Below, in pieces: positions 42,532 to 51,419 of a stretch of DNA of 64,000 bases. Each line of letters starts with the position of its first letter. The first letter of the stretch is position 1. The position numbers were made by a program, and so were the translations under genes. This stretch comes from Clostridiaceae bacterium (GTDB lineage Bacteria; Bacillota; Clostridia; DSM-8532), in assembly GCA_012719545.1 (NCBI GenBank), contig JAAYAD010000088.1, forward strand, positions 1-64,000. The letters run 5' to 3'. The notes below the pieces were generated by a model. It saw only the letters and a list, made by a program, of their open reading frames with translations. It had not been told where the DNA came from and did not search any database.

Positions 42532-43007
42532 TTATAAATCCAGATACATTTTCCTGCTCAATTCTTTAAACCCCTTGTTCGAGTAAAATCCGGCTGCACC
42601 TTCATTGAAGGAAAAAACATTTAATTCAACTCTGCTGATTTTCTTTTGCTTGGCCCATTCAATTACCTTTTTCAATAGTTCCGAACCTGCATGACAGTTT
42701 TTGTACTCGGCTTTTACTGCGAGGCTGCCCAACTGCACCCTTTCCTTTTTTTAAAGATGGGAAAATCGGGCGAAGTTTGAATACGGCATTCAGCCAATCC
42801 AATGACCTTCGAATTTATTTCTGCAACAAAAAGTGCCATATTTTCATTATTAATGAGCTCGGATATATATTCCGGTGTCCTTGGGATATTTTCGGGCTTA
42901 ACATAAAGATCGGGAAGATTTATTCTATGTAATTCATCAATCTCCGAAAATATCTCGCTTAAATCATTATAATCAGCTATTGATGCTTCCCTTATAGTTA
43001 TTTTCAT
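42532..43007 (-). pseudogene. Frameshifted GNAT acetyltransferase
   Basis: Two frames make one GNAT: MKITIREASIADYNDLSEIF... ending FKKRKGCSWAASQ (stop), and QLGSLAVKAEYKNCHAGSEL LKKVIEWAKQKK...FYSNKGF in another frame. The switch lies at a run of seven A (minus strand, ~42745-42751); reading one base back after it restores a continuous ~155-aa GNAT including the acetyl-CoA loop. Pseudogene, sequencing error or slippage. Confidence 0.8.
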
Positions 43008-43279
43008 ATAAATACCCTCTGAAATTCTATTGAACAAATGTGTGGTCTAACCACTTAACTATAATATATACCTATATTTTACACTATTCCTCTCATAAAG
43101 GTAATTTTTCTGCAGTAAATTAAGAAGATGTTCAAAATCAATATGATATTGTATGGAGTCGTTCAATTGAGACAATTATCCGTGGCCATAACCAATTGAA
43201 ATTGTAAGGTCTCGGATGACTACAAGCATAAATTGGCACTGGATAAGTACAGCATGAGTTGTAAAGGACGATATACAGA
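43008..43279. other. Non-coding gap
   Basis: About 270 nt, no supported gene; an AT-rich stretch follows the GNAT start and leads to the transketolase terminator at 43280-43320. Nothing recognised. Confidence 0.4.
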
Positions 43280-43320
43280 AAATCCTTCGCGGCCTGCTTT
43301 ATCGCAGGAAGCGAAGGATT
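43280..43320 (-). terminator. Terminator of transketolase operon
   Basis: AATCCTTCGC...GCGAAGGATT, a 10-bp stem with T-runs on both sides (TTTTC minus, TTTTA plus), 55 nt after the operon stop. Confidence 0.8.
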
Positions 43321-43374
43321 TTACACACTTTATTATTCAAATAACTTAAACTGAGAGTTTAAACCAACTTAATC

Positions 43375-44316
43375 TTACGCCTTTTTTCTTTCCAGCACCA
43401 ACTTAGCCTTTTCAATGACCTTTTCAGCTGTCAGGCTATATTTTTCAACCAGGTCGGCAGGCTTACCGGATTTACCGAAGGAATCCTCAACACCCACCAT
43501 TTCCATGGGAACAGGGAAGTTCTTAACAACCACTTCTGCCACAGCGCTTCCCAGGCCACCCAGGACATTGTGCTCCTCACAGGTTACAATTGCGCCGGTT
43601 TCTTTGGCAGCTTTAATTATAATTTCTTCATCAAGAGGTTTAATTGTATGAATATCTATTACCCTTGCGGATATACCGCTCTCCTTCAATGCTTCAGCCG
43701 CAGCTAAAGCTTTCTCTACCATAAATCCGGTAGCAATAAGGGTAACATCTGTTCCTTCTTTCAGGCATACGCCCTTGCCAATTTCAAACTCTGCATCCTC
43801 AGGATAGATAACGTGCACATCAAGTCTACCAAGTCTTAAGTATACTGGCCCATACATTTCAGCTGCCTTCTTAACAAGTGCCTTGGTGGATACAGCATCG
43901 GCAGGTGAAATAACTGTCATTCCGGGTATTGAGCGCATCAGCGCAATATCCTCAATAGCCTGGTGGGATGCCCCGTCTTCACCAACGGTAATACCTGCAT
44001 GAGTTGCGCCAATTTTAACATTCAGGTGAGGATAACCAATAGAGTTTCTTACCTGGTCAAAGGCTCTTCCGGCAGCAAACATGGCAAAGGTGCTTGCAAA
44101 TACTGTCTTGCCGCAGGTTGCAAGGCCTGCCGCAACAGCCATCATATTAGCTTCGGCAATACCCATGTTAATATGTCTTTCAGGGTATTTTTTCTTAAAA
44201 AGATCTGTTCTTGTAGACTTTGAAAGGTCTGCATCAAGAACTACTATATTTTCATTATGGCCAATCTCCGCAAGGGCGGTTCCATAGGCCACACGGGTTG
44301 CTATTTTTTCAGACAT
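43375..44316 (-). CDS. Transketolase, C-terminal subunit
   Basis: 313 aa: pyrimidine-binding and C-terminal domains of a two-gene transketolase (GIAEANMMAVAAGLATCGKT VFASTF, RLGRLDVHVIYPEDAEFEIG). With the N-terminal half upstream it makes the TPP enzyme of the non-oxidative pentose phosphate pathway. Split transketolases are common in anaerobes. Confidence 0.93.
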   Translation of the reverse strand: MSEKIATRVAYGTALAEIGHNENIVVLDADLSKSTRTDLFKKKYPERHINMGIAEANMMAVAAGLATCGKTVFASTFAMFAAGRAFDQVRNSIGYPHLNVKIGATHAGITVGEDGASHQAIEDIALMRSIPGMTVISPADAVSTKALVKKAAEMYGPVYLRLGRLDVHVIYPEDAEFEIGKGVCLKEGTDVTLIATGFMVEKALAAAEALKESGISARVIDIHTIKPLDEEIIIKAAKETGAIVTCEEHNVLGGLGSAVAEVVVKNFPVPMEMVGVEDSFGKSGKPADLVEKYSLTAEKVIEKAKLVLERKKA

Positions 44317-44362
44317 GGCAATTCCTCCGTCATTCTAAATTAACTTAATAAACACATGAATA

Positions 44363-45205
44363 TTAACCATTCAGGCTTTCAATATAAGCATCCAGCTCGG
44401 CTAATGCCTGATCTGCCTGTTCCTTCTTAGGCGCACTGCCGTGCCAGGAAGCCTGATTCTCCATGAAGGAAACACCCTTGCCCTTAATTGAATGAGCAAT
44501 TATTGCTGTTGGCTTGCCTTTATTCGCCTTCGCCTTTTCAACTGCCTTCTCTATCTCGTCAAAATCATGAGCGTCAATTGAAATGACATCCCAGCCAAAA
44601 GCGAGGAACTTATCTGCAATTGGTTCGGGATTCATGACTTCGGTAATATTACCGTCAATCTGAAGCCTGTTGTAGTCTACAAAAGCTGTAAGATTGTCAA
44701 GCTTGTAATGAGCAGCCGCCATAGCAGCTTCCCAAACCTGTCCTTCCTCAAGCTCACCGTCACCCAGCATTGCATATACACGATAGCTCTTATTATCAAG
44801 CTTTCCTGCCAGAGCCATTCCCACTGCGGCAGAAATTCCCTGTCCCAGTGAACCTGTGGACATATCTACGCCCGGCACATAGTTCATATTGGGGTGACCT
44901 TCAAGATAGCTGGAAACCTGTCTGAATCCTTTCAGGTCCTCAACAGGGAAAAATCCTCTGTGGGCAAGAGTAGAATAAAGGCCCGGAGTACAATGTCCCT
45001 TTGAGAGAACAAACCTGTCCCTGTCCGGATTCTTTGGATTCTTGGGGTCTATGTTCATTTCCCTGAAGTACAGGTAGGTTAAAATGTCTGCAGCTGAAAG
45101 AGAACCGCCGGGATGGCCGCTTCCTGCAGTTGCCACTGCAGTGATTATTCCCTTTCTAATCATGGCTGCTGTTTTCATAAGATCCAATTTTACTTTCGCA
45201 TCCAT
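44363..45205 (-). CDS. Transketolase, N-terminal subunit
   Basis: 280 aa TPP-domain half: AVATAGSGHPGGSLSAADIL TYLYFREM, GDGELEEGQVWEAAMAAAHY, VDYNRLQIDG. 46 nt before the C-terminal subunit gene; the pair reconstitutes the ~600-aa enzyme. Confidence 0.94.
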   Translation of the reverse strand: MDAKVKLDLMKTAAMIRKGIITAVATAGSGHPGGSLSAADILTYLYFREMNIDPKNPKNPDRDRFVLSKGHCTPGLYSTLAHRGFFPVEDLKGFRQVSSYLEGHPNMNYVPGVDMSTGSLGQGISAAVGMALAGKLDNKSYRVYAMLGDGELEEGQVWEAAMAAAHYKLDNLTAFVDYNRLQIDGNITEVMNPEPIADKFLAFGWDVISIDAHDFDEIEKAVEKAKANKGKPTAIIAHSIKGKGVSFMENQASWHGSAPKKEQADQALAELDAYIESLNG

Positions 45206-45356
45206 ACCGATTACCTTCCTGTTGCATATTTATTCAATTTCTTCAGCATAAGTATAACACTAAATTCAAATTAAAGTAAATGCAATCCATAAAATACTTT
45301 TTATAAAGCCGCTTCAAATCTTTCAGCTTTTAGTCTTTCAGATTTATAAATAAATC

Positions 45357-46274
45357 TCATGAGTGTTCTTCATGGCTTGTAAGGGGCAGGAAGCCTTCAC
45401 CCAGGACTTCCCTTACATCTATTAAGAGTACAAAGGCATTGGAATCACAATCTTTTACTATTCCCTTAACCATTGGAATTTCTTCACGCTTAACCACACA
45501 TAAAAGAACAGTTTTATCTCGGCCGCTGTACATTCCCATTCCTTTTAAGCCGGTAACCCCGCGATCAACATCATAAAGAAGCCTTCTTGCAATTTCATCC
45601 GACTTGTCGGAAATGATAAGAAGGCTTTTGGCAAAGTTCAAGCCCTCAAGGTATGTGTCTATGGTTTTGGATGAAATATATAGGCTTATTGCAGCGTACA
45701 GACCAAGCTTTACGCTTCTGAATGCTATCATGGCAAATAAAAGGACAAGTCCGTCCAGGAACATAAGATACTGTCCGAAAGAAAATCTCGGGGATAACTT
45801 TTTGAGAATTGCCGCAGCAAGGTCAGTTCCGCCTGTTGTGGCATTCTCTTTCAAAATTATACCAAGTCCGAAGCCCATGATAAGGCCGCCCACAATACCA
45901 TTAAGCAATAAATCAGGAACAGCCATGGACTCGTCAAACATAATCAAATATTCGTTTATGAGACGCTGAAAGAAGTGATATGTTCCATCTACCATTAAAG
46001 AAAGCAAAACAGCACCATACAGGGAACGGATAAAAAATGCCCTTCCCCTGCTTTTATACCCTGAAAGGAAAAGAGGTATGTTAAATATGAGCATTAACGT
46101 ACCAACTGGAATTTTACCGTTTGTCACATAGTAAATTACAGTTGCAAGTCCAGAAATTCCTCCGGGGGCAAGCTTATATGGAATCAGGAAAAGATTCATG
46201 GAGATGGCAACAACCAAGCAGCCCAGCGCAATTACTCCATAAGAACGCCAGACCCCCTTAAAAGCTTTTGTCAT
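45357..46274 (-). CDS. YitT-family membrane protein
   Basis: 305 aa. About six helices with FLIPYKLAPGGISGLATVIY and GFGLGIILKENATTGGTDLA, then a C-terminal DUF2179 domain (TGLKGMGMYSGRDKTVLLCV VKREEIP). Widespread in Firmicutes; function uncertain. Confidence 0.9.
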   Translation of the reverse strand: MTKAFKGVWRSYGVIALGCLVVAISMNLFLIPYKLAPGGISGLATVIYYVTNGKIPVGTLMLIFNIPLFLSGYKSRGRAFFIRSLYGAVLLSLMVDGTYHFFQRLINEYLIMFDESMAVPDLLLNGIVGGLIMGFGLGIILKENATTGGTDLAAAILKKLSPRFSFGQYLMFLDGLVLLFAMIAFRSVKLGLYAAISLYISSKTIDTYLEGLNFAKSLLIISDKSDEIARRLLYDVDRGVTGLKGMGMYSGRDKTVLLCVVKREEIPMVKGIVKDCDSNAFVLLIDVREVLGEGFLPLTSHEEHS

Positions 46275-46328
46275 ATTTTCTACCCCTTGTTTCCAATATA
46301 TATATTATATATTATTTTCTCAAAAAAA

Positions 46329-46347
46329 AACCGGGCATACCCCGGTT
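46329..46347 (-). terminator. Terminator after rpmE
   Basis: AACCGGGG-TATG-CCCGGTT-like stem (CCGGGcatacCCCGG on the plus strand) with a long T-run on the minus strand. Confidence 0.85.
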
Positions 46348-46435
46348 CAGTTACTGTTGATTATAATGATCTTTTGATTATGGCGTTTCAGGCTTGTCAA
46401 GGATTATTCCAACCTGACCAAGCCTAAAACATCAA

Positions 46436-46636
46436 TTATTTTAAACCATACTTTTTCTTAAACTTATCAACACGACCACCGGAATCAACAAGCTTCTGTT
46501 TGCCCGTAAAGAAAGGATGGCACTGTGAACAAATTTCTACATGCAGAGCCTGCTTTGTAGAACCTGTTTCAAATGATGCACCACATGCGCAGCGAACAAC
46601 AGCTTTACCGTAGTTTGGATGGATACCTTCCTGCAT
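46436..46636 (-). CDS. rpmE: Ribosomal protein L31, zinc form
   Basis: 66 aa with [20 protein letters not shown] and [24 protein letters not shown]; four Cys (CxC...CxxC) bind zinc. ATG 46636 has GAGGTGAAAACC upstream. It follows rho, the standard order. Confidence 0.97.
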   Translation of the reverse strand: MQEGIHPNYGKAVVRCACGASFETGSTKQALHVEICSQCHPFFTGKQKLVDSGGRVDKFKKKYGLK

Positions 46637-46749
46637 GGTTTTCACCTCGCTTAAAATGCATATTACTTTTTATAAGAATAACTTGCTCTCATTACTTAAA
46701 AAGCGCCGAATGGTATTGTACCACATCAGGGTTTATTATGCAAGCAAAA

Positions 46750-48786
46750 CTACTTGTATATTGTATCATAACCATTCTTGTCACGCTGCAGGAATGCCGT
46801 ATTTATGCCGTTTACAAACTCCTCGTTGGTTTTTGTATTCATAAGCCTGTTTATAATCATTTCTGTTACATCGGCTGTTCCCACATTGCTCATTGCCTTG
46901 CGTATAGCCCATATTCCATCCAGCTCTTTCTGGCTCAACAACAGTTCCTCTCTTCTTGTTCCGGAACGGTTTATGTCTATGGCAGGGAAAATACGCTTTT
47001 CTGACAGTTTTCTGTCAAGATGCAGCTCCATATTACCTGTTCCCTTGAATTCTTCATAGATAACGTCGTCCATACGGCTTCCGGTATCTATAAGAGCGGT
47101 TGCTATAATGGTTAAGCTTCCTCCGTTTTCAATATTTCTTGCAGAACCGAAGAAGCGCTTGGGCTTATGAAGAGCTCCGGGATCCAGACCACCGGAAAGA
47201 GTTCTTCCTGTCGGAGGAATAGTAAGGTTGTAGGCACGTGCAAGACGGGTTATACTGTCTAAAAGAATAACCACGTCCTTCTTGTGCTCAACAAGGCGCT
47301 GAGCTCTTTCCAATACCATTTCCGCCACTTTTATATGGTGTTCAGGAACCTCATCAAAGGTTGAATATACAACATCGCCCTTGATGGAACGCTGCATATC
47401 GGTAACTTCCTCAGGTCTTTCATCAATGAGGAGGACTATTACCTCAATCTCCGGATACTTGGTAGTAATAGAGTTTGCAATTTTCTTAAGCAGAATTGTT
47501 TTACCAGCCTTTGGCGGCGAAACAATAAGTCCGCGCTGGCCCTTGCCTATGGGAGCAATAAGATCTATCAAACGGGTGGACAGTTCTTTGCTATCCAACT
47601 CCAAAGTAATACGCTCATTGGGGAAAATAGGTGTCAGTTGATCAAATGAGCTTCTTTTTAAAGCTACCTCGGGTGGATCGCCGTTGACAGACGAAACATA
47701 AAGAAGAGCCTGGAATTTTTCGCCTTCTTTTTGAATCCTGCCCTTGCCAACGATTTTATCGCCTGTTTTTAGGTTGAATCTCCTTATCTGAGATGGTGAA
47801 ACATATATGTCCCTGGGCCCTGAAAGATAATTATGTCCCCTTAAAAATCCATAACCATCTGGAAGGACTTCAAGAATTCCCGAAACAGGATTATCGCTTT
47901 CAAGGCGTGAAAGATCCCTTATTCTGGATGGCTTATTCCTTGCATCTCCTTCTGCCAAATCAGCCGGCTTATCAGAGATACCTGCCTCACTGGTTTGAGT
48001 CTTTTGTTCTTCGGGTTTTAATTCCTTATCAGCTGCTTCTAATACGGAAGCATCTGGGATGGCTGCAGCGTCCGGCTTCTCCTCAACGACATTTAAATCT
48101 GCCGCAGCTTCAGGTTGTTCTACTAAAACTTCATCCTTCTGTTCTTCCTTCTTAGTCTCAGCTTCATATTCTCCGGCTTCCTCAGCTGCTTTAGAAGTAT
48201 CGGTTTTTGCTGCTTTATCTGATTTTTTTGTTCTGGTTTCTTTTGATTTTGATACTGTTTTTTTACCAGCAGCTTCAGCTTCTTTATCCGCTTCAGCTTT
48301 ATTTTCTGATTCTGATTCCTTTTTGCCTTCAGCTTCCTTTTCAGCTTCGGCTTTCTTTTTGGGACGACCGCGGCTTGTCTTCTTTACAGGCTGCTCCGAA
48401 TCTGCGCTTTCTTCTTTAGCGCCGGCCTCGTTCACAGGTACAGCAGCCTCCTTATTATCGGATTCATCACTTTTTTCAGACTTTGCCTCTGAGGCTTTAG
48501 GTCTTCCTCTTCTTTTCTTTTCAGGTTTCGACTCTTCAATGGCTGCTTCAACTTTTGAATCCGATTCCTCGGCTTTAGTCTCGTTTACGACCTCATTAAC
48601 AGCCTCACCTGAGACAGATGGCTCGTCTATTTTTTCAGGAACAACTGCGGGAACATCGCCGCTTTTTGCAATCAGTTCTATAAGCTCACTTTTTTTAAGT
48701 CTCGAAATGTTTTTAATGCCCAGCATTTTTGCAATATACCTGAGATCTGCCAGCGATTTCCCCTCAAGAATAGACTTATCTTCCAT
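46750..48786 (-). CDS. rho: Transcription termination factor Rho with long insert
   Basis: 678 aa, far above the ~420-aa norm. N-terminal Rho/SAP domain ([20 protein letters not shown]), then residues ~45-285 of Glu/Lys/Ala/Ser-rich low complexity with GRPK-like AT-hook motifs ([23 protein letters not shown]), the RNA-binding cold-shock domain ([20 protein letters not shown]), and the hexameric ATPase ([52 protein letters not shown]). A promoter lies ~360 nt upstream. Confidence 0.96.
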   Translation of the reverse strand: MEDKSILEGKSLADLRYIAKMLGIKNISRLKKSELIELIAKSGDVPAVVPEKIDEPSVSGEAVNEVVNETKAEESDSKVEAAIEESKPEKKRRGRPKASEAKSEKSDESDNKEAAVPVNEAGAKEESADSEQPVKKTSRGRPKKKAEAEKEAEGKKESESENKAEADKEAEAAGKKTVSKSKETRTKKSDKAAKTDTSKAAEEAGEYEAETKKEEQKDEVLVEQPEAAADLNVVEEKPDAAAIPDASVLEAADKELKPEEQKTQTSEAGISDKPADLAEGDARNKPSRIRDLSRLESDNPVSGILEVLPDGYGFLRGHNYLSGPRDIYVSPSQIRRFNLKTGDKIVGKGRIQKEGEKFQALLYVSSVNGDPPEVALKRSSFDQLTPIFPNERITLELDSKELSTRLIDLIAPIGKGQRGLIVSPPKAGKTILLKKIANSITTKYPEIEVIVLLIDERPEEVTDMQRSIKGDVVYSTFDEVPEHHIKVAEMVLERAQRLVEHKKDVVILLDSITRLARAYNLTIPPTGRTLSGGLDPGALHKPKRFFGSARNIENGGSLTIIATALIDTGSRMDDVIYEEFKGTGNMELHLDRKLSEKRIFPAIDINRSGTRREELLLSQKELDGIWAIRKAMSNVGTADVTEMIINRLMNTKTNEEFVNGINTAFLQRDKNGYDTIYK

Positions 48787-49144
48787 AATACACCGCCTTG
48801 CGAACTATATATGTTTTATGTTTATTGGTGATGAAAACTAATCTTCTAATTTTAATACTGTTTCAAAATTCTGAAGAATGTTTCTCTTAAAAAATTATTA
48901 TTTTTTAGACTCAGGGGGTTAATATAAACAGGCAAGGGCATAAGCCTTCAAGCAAATTCCCCTCCCACGCCTGCTTAAGGCATAAATAAGATTCATATCT
49001 ATAATATATTACATGGCGCGGTAAATTTCCAAAATCTCGCCGTTCCCGCTTTGTTTCAGATAAAATAATACCATAATTATTCTTTTTCCATAATGTTAAT
49101 TATTTATGGGAAATATCACAGATATGAACACCACTAACTGATTT
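48787..49144 (-). other. Long 5' leader of rho
   Basis: About 350 nt of untranslated sequence between the predicted promoter and rho. It can form a GCAGGC...GCCTG helix around 48935-48985. No ORF with a ribosome site. Could contain rut sites for autoregulation; inferred. Confidence 0.5.
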
Positions 49145-49174
49145 AATATAACAAGTAATTTTATAGTTTGTCAA
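49145..49174 (-). promoter_or_regulatory. rho promoter
   Basis: TTGACA (49174-49169), 18-bp spacer, TATATT (49150-49145) on the minus strand. Confidence 0.7.
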
Positions 49175-49210
49175 GTATTTAACATTATAAGTTTATTTAT
49201 TTTTGGAATT

Positions 49211-50902
49211 CTAATCTTCTACCTTCAATTCTATGCCGTTTTCTGACGCAAAAGTTTTGAGTTTTTCCAACACCTGATCCTGTTCTGACTCCTGGGTAAT
49301 ATTTTTTTCGGACTCTACAATTTTAATATTGACATCCATGCCCGTAACTTTGCTGAAGGCTTCCCTGATTGCTTCAATACTGTCGTTGCGGCTAAGTACG
49401 GCTTTTTTAAGTCCTCCCTCACCGGGTACAACTACGAGAGCCGTCTCCTTATCCTTTATAATACACTCAGTATCCAGCAAATATGCATATACCTTCATTT
49501 TGCCCAATGTTCTCACGCATTCAATAACATTAGGCCAATGTTCAAATCTGGTACCGGCAGCAATATTGCCTGTTGCCTTTTTGCTTGCTTTATGTTCTCC
49601 ACCTTCTGGCTGGCTATTATTTTCCGGATTAATTGTTGTTATGCTTTCGGTTGCTTTTTCTGTCTTAGCGCGGGCACTGTATTTGACAGTACCTGAATTT
49701 ATTCCTGACTCAAGGCTGCTTAGCCTTGCTTCAAGCTCCTGAACTCTTTTTTCCAGCCGGGAAACAACGTCTAAAGAGGCAGCGTTCAATGAAGCACCGT
49801 CTGAACCCTCAGATAAATTTGCGGAGCACAGCTTAACCAGAGTAACCTCAAATGCAATCCTCTGGTTTTCAGACCATTTTAAGCGGCCTTCGGTTTCAGA
49901 AAGTTCCTTAATTACAGCCACAATTCTGTCCAGGGACAAAGCTTCTGCCTTTTTAGTTAAGGAACCTAATTCCTCCTCATCCATATCAATGAGGTTTATG
50001 GCATCTCCCCCTATTTTTACAAGCATCAGCGTTCTGAACCACTCAATGGTCTGGGAGCATAAGGGCACAAGGTCACGTCCCTCATTCATAGCCTCCTTAA
50101 TGTATCCTAGAGCATTTCTGGCATCTCTTTCTACAATTGCAGTTGCCAGTTTATCAACTGTATCCGATGCTGCAACACCCGAAATTTCAACCACATCACT
50201 GCGGGTTACGGTATCTTTGCCTACGGATACGCACTGATCAAGAAGGCTTATGGCATCCCTCATTCCACCTTCTGAAAGGCGGGCTATAAGCTTTATCGCA
50301 CCGTCATCAAAATTGACGCCCGTATCCTTTGCAATAGTCTTTAAACGTGACGCAATGCCGTCCAGCGAAATTCTCTTAAAATCGAAACGCTGGCAGCGGG
50401 ATAAAATAGTGGCAGGAATTTTATGTGGCTCCGTTGTGGCAAGAATAAATACGACATTTTCCGGGGGTTCCTCCAAAGTCTTTAAAAGAGCGTTGAAAGC
50501 TCCGGTTGAAAGCATGTGAACTTCATCTATAATATAAACTTTGTATTTTGTTACGGCAGGAACGTACATGACAGCTTCTCTGATTTCACGGACATCATCG
50601 ACACCGTTGTTGGAAGCTGCGTCAATCTCAACCACATCAATTATGGATCCGTCCAGAATTCCTTTGCAGTTGGAACATGTATTGCAGGGATTGCCGTCAA
50701 TGGGATTAAGGCAGTTAACAGCCCTGGAAAATATCTTTGCAAGGGTTGTTTTTCCCGTACCCCTGGTGCCGCAAAAAAGGTATGCGTGACCAATGGTGTT
50801 GTTTTTTACGCAGTTTTTAAGAGTAGTGACAATATGACTCTGCTCCACAACATCATCAAAAGTCAATGGTCTCCATTTTCGATAGAGCGCTACATGTGCC
50901 AT
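49211..50902 (-). CDS. dnaX: DNA polymerase III subunits gamma/tau
   Basis: 563 aa. FCGTRGTGKTTLAKIFSRAV (Walker A), zinc module CLNPIDGNPCNTCSNCKG, IIDEVHMLSTGAFNALLKTL EEPP (Walker B), sensor IFILATTEPHKIPATILSRC. Long Ser/Glu-rich C-terminal tau part. Start ATG 50902 (MAHVALYRKWRPLTFDDVV). Follows SRP RNA, as in B. subtilis (scr-dnaX). Confidence 0.96.
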   Translation of the reverse strand: MAHVALYRKWRPLTFDDVVEQSHIVTTLKNCVKNNTIGHAYLFCGTRGTGKTTLAKIFSRAVNCLNPIDGNPCNTCSNCKGILDGSIIDVVEIDAASNNGVDDVREIREAVMYVPAVTKYKVYIIDEVHMLSTGAFNALLKTLEEPPENVVFILATTEPHKIPATILSRCQRFDFKRISLDGIASRLKTIAKDTGVNFDDGAIKLIARLSEGGMRDAISLLDQCVSVGKDTVTRSDVVEISGVAASDTVDKLATAIVERDARNALGYIKEAMNEGRDLVPLCSQTIEWFRTLMLVKIGGDAINLIDMDEEELGSLTKKAEALSLDRIVAVIKELSETEGRLKWSENQRIAFEVTLVKLCSANLSEGSDGASLNAASLDVVSRLEKRVQELEARLSSLESGINSGTVKYSARAKTEKATESITTINPENNSQPEGGEHKASKKATGNIAAGTRFEHWPNVIECVRTLGKMKVYAYLLDTECIIKDKETALVVVPGEGGLKKAVLSRNDSIEAIREAFSKVTGMDVNIKIVESEKNITQESEQDQVLEKLKTFASENGIELKVED

Positions 50903-51034
50903 AGCAGTTACATTCCTTCCAGTGGCTGAACTAAAATAACTTAATACCGTTTATGCTGAAAAGTTTAGCAACCATGTTGCAATTAATCAAGACTTTAATA
51001 ATTAAGACTAATACATTCAAAAAGTATGCAAAAA

Positions 51035-51053
51035 AACGAGGGATAACCTCGTT
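51035..51053 (-). terminator. Terminator of SRP RNA
   Basis: AACGAGG-TTAT-CCCTCGTT with a T-run of seven on the minus strand, just after the SRP RNA 3' end. Confidence 0.85.
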
Positions 51054-51069
51054 TTTCCCACAATTATAA

Positions 51070-51336
51070 ACCGTGCACCTGCCTTCGACAGACAAGTACA
51101 AACGTACCATGCGCCAACGCACTCAAACCAGGCATACTTGCGGCACACCTGGAGTGACGCTTACCGCTGCTTCCTCCCGGACCTGACGGGGTTCACGTTT
51201 CCAAGTTGCGCAAGACCCAATTCTCATCGCACCTCGACGCATAACTGCTTTACACTTGAAAGCCTCGGGCAGGCATTCAACCCTGCTACAGCGGATTGCA
51301 GGTACAGGGCACCGCTACCTCCCCGTTTAGCACGGC
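51070..51336 (-). ncRNA. ffs: Signal recognition particle RNA, long Gram-positive form
   Basis: ~267 nt; the conserved domain-IV tip is GTCAGGTCCGGGAGGAAGCA followed by GCGGTAAGC, the Ffh-binding asymmetric loop. Ends pair (GCCGTGC with GCACGG), as expected for the 7S-like RNA with an Alu domain. Promoter at 51343-51371, terminator at 51035-51053. Confidence 0.96.
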
Positions 51337-51342
51337 AAACCT

Positions 51343-51371
51343 ATTATATAGTATTTTACGGCCGCTTGCAA
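51343..51371 (-). promoter_or_regulatory. SRP RNA promoter
   Basis: TTGCAA (51371-51366), 17-bp spacer, TATAAT (51348-51343), start predicted at 51336. Confidence 0.8.
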
Positions 51372-51419
51372 CCAAAATAAACTTGTAACATTTGGCTAAT
51401 GCCATATTTATATATTTTA

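Noticed and set aside
42730-42760. Programmed -1 frameshift in the GNAT gene
   Set aside because: The heptamer in frame does not fit X XXY YYZ exactly and no stimulatory structure is evident; error or decay is simpler.
48059-48841. 260-aa plus-strand frame opposite rho
   Set aside because: Ser/Phe/Leu-rich mirror of the low-complexity Rho insert; no ribosome site or domain.
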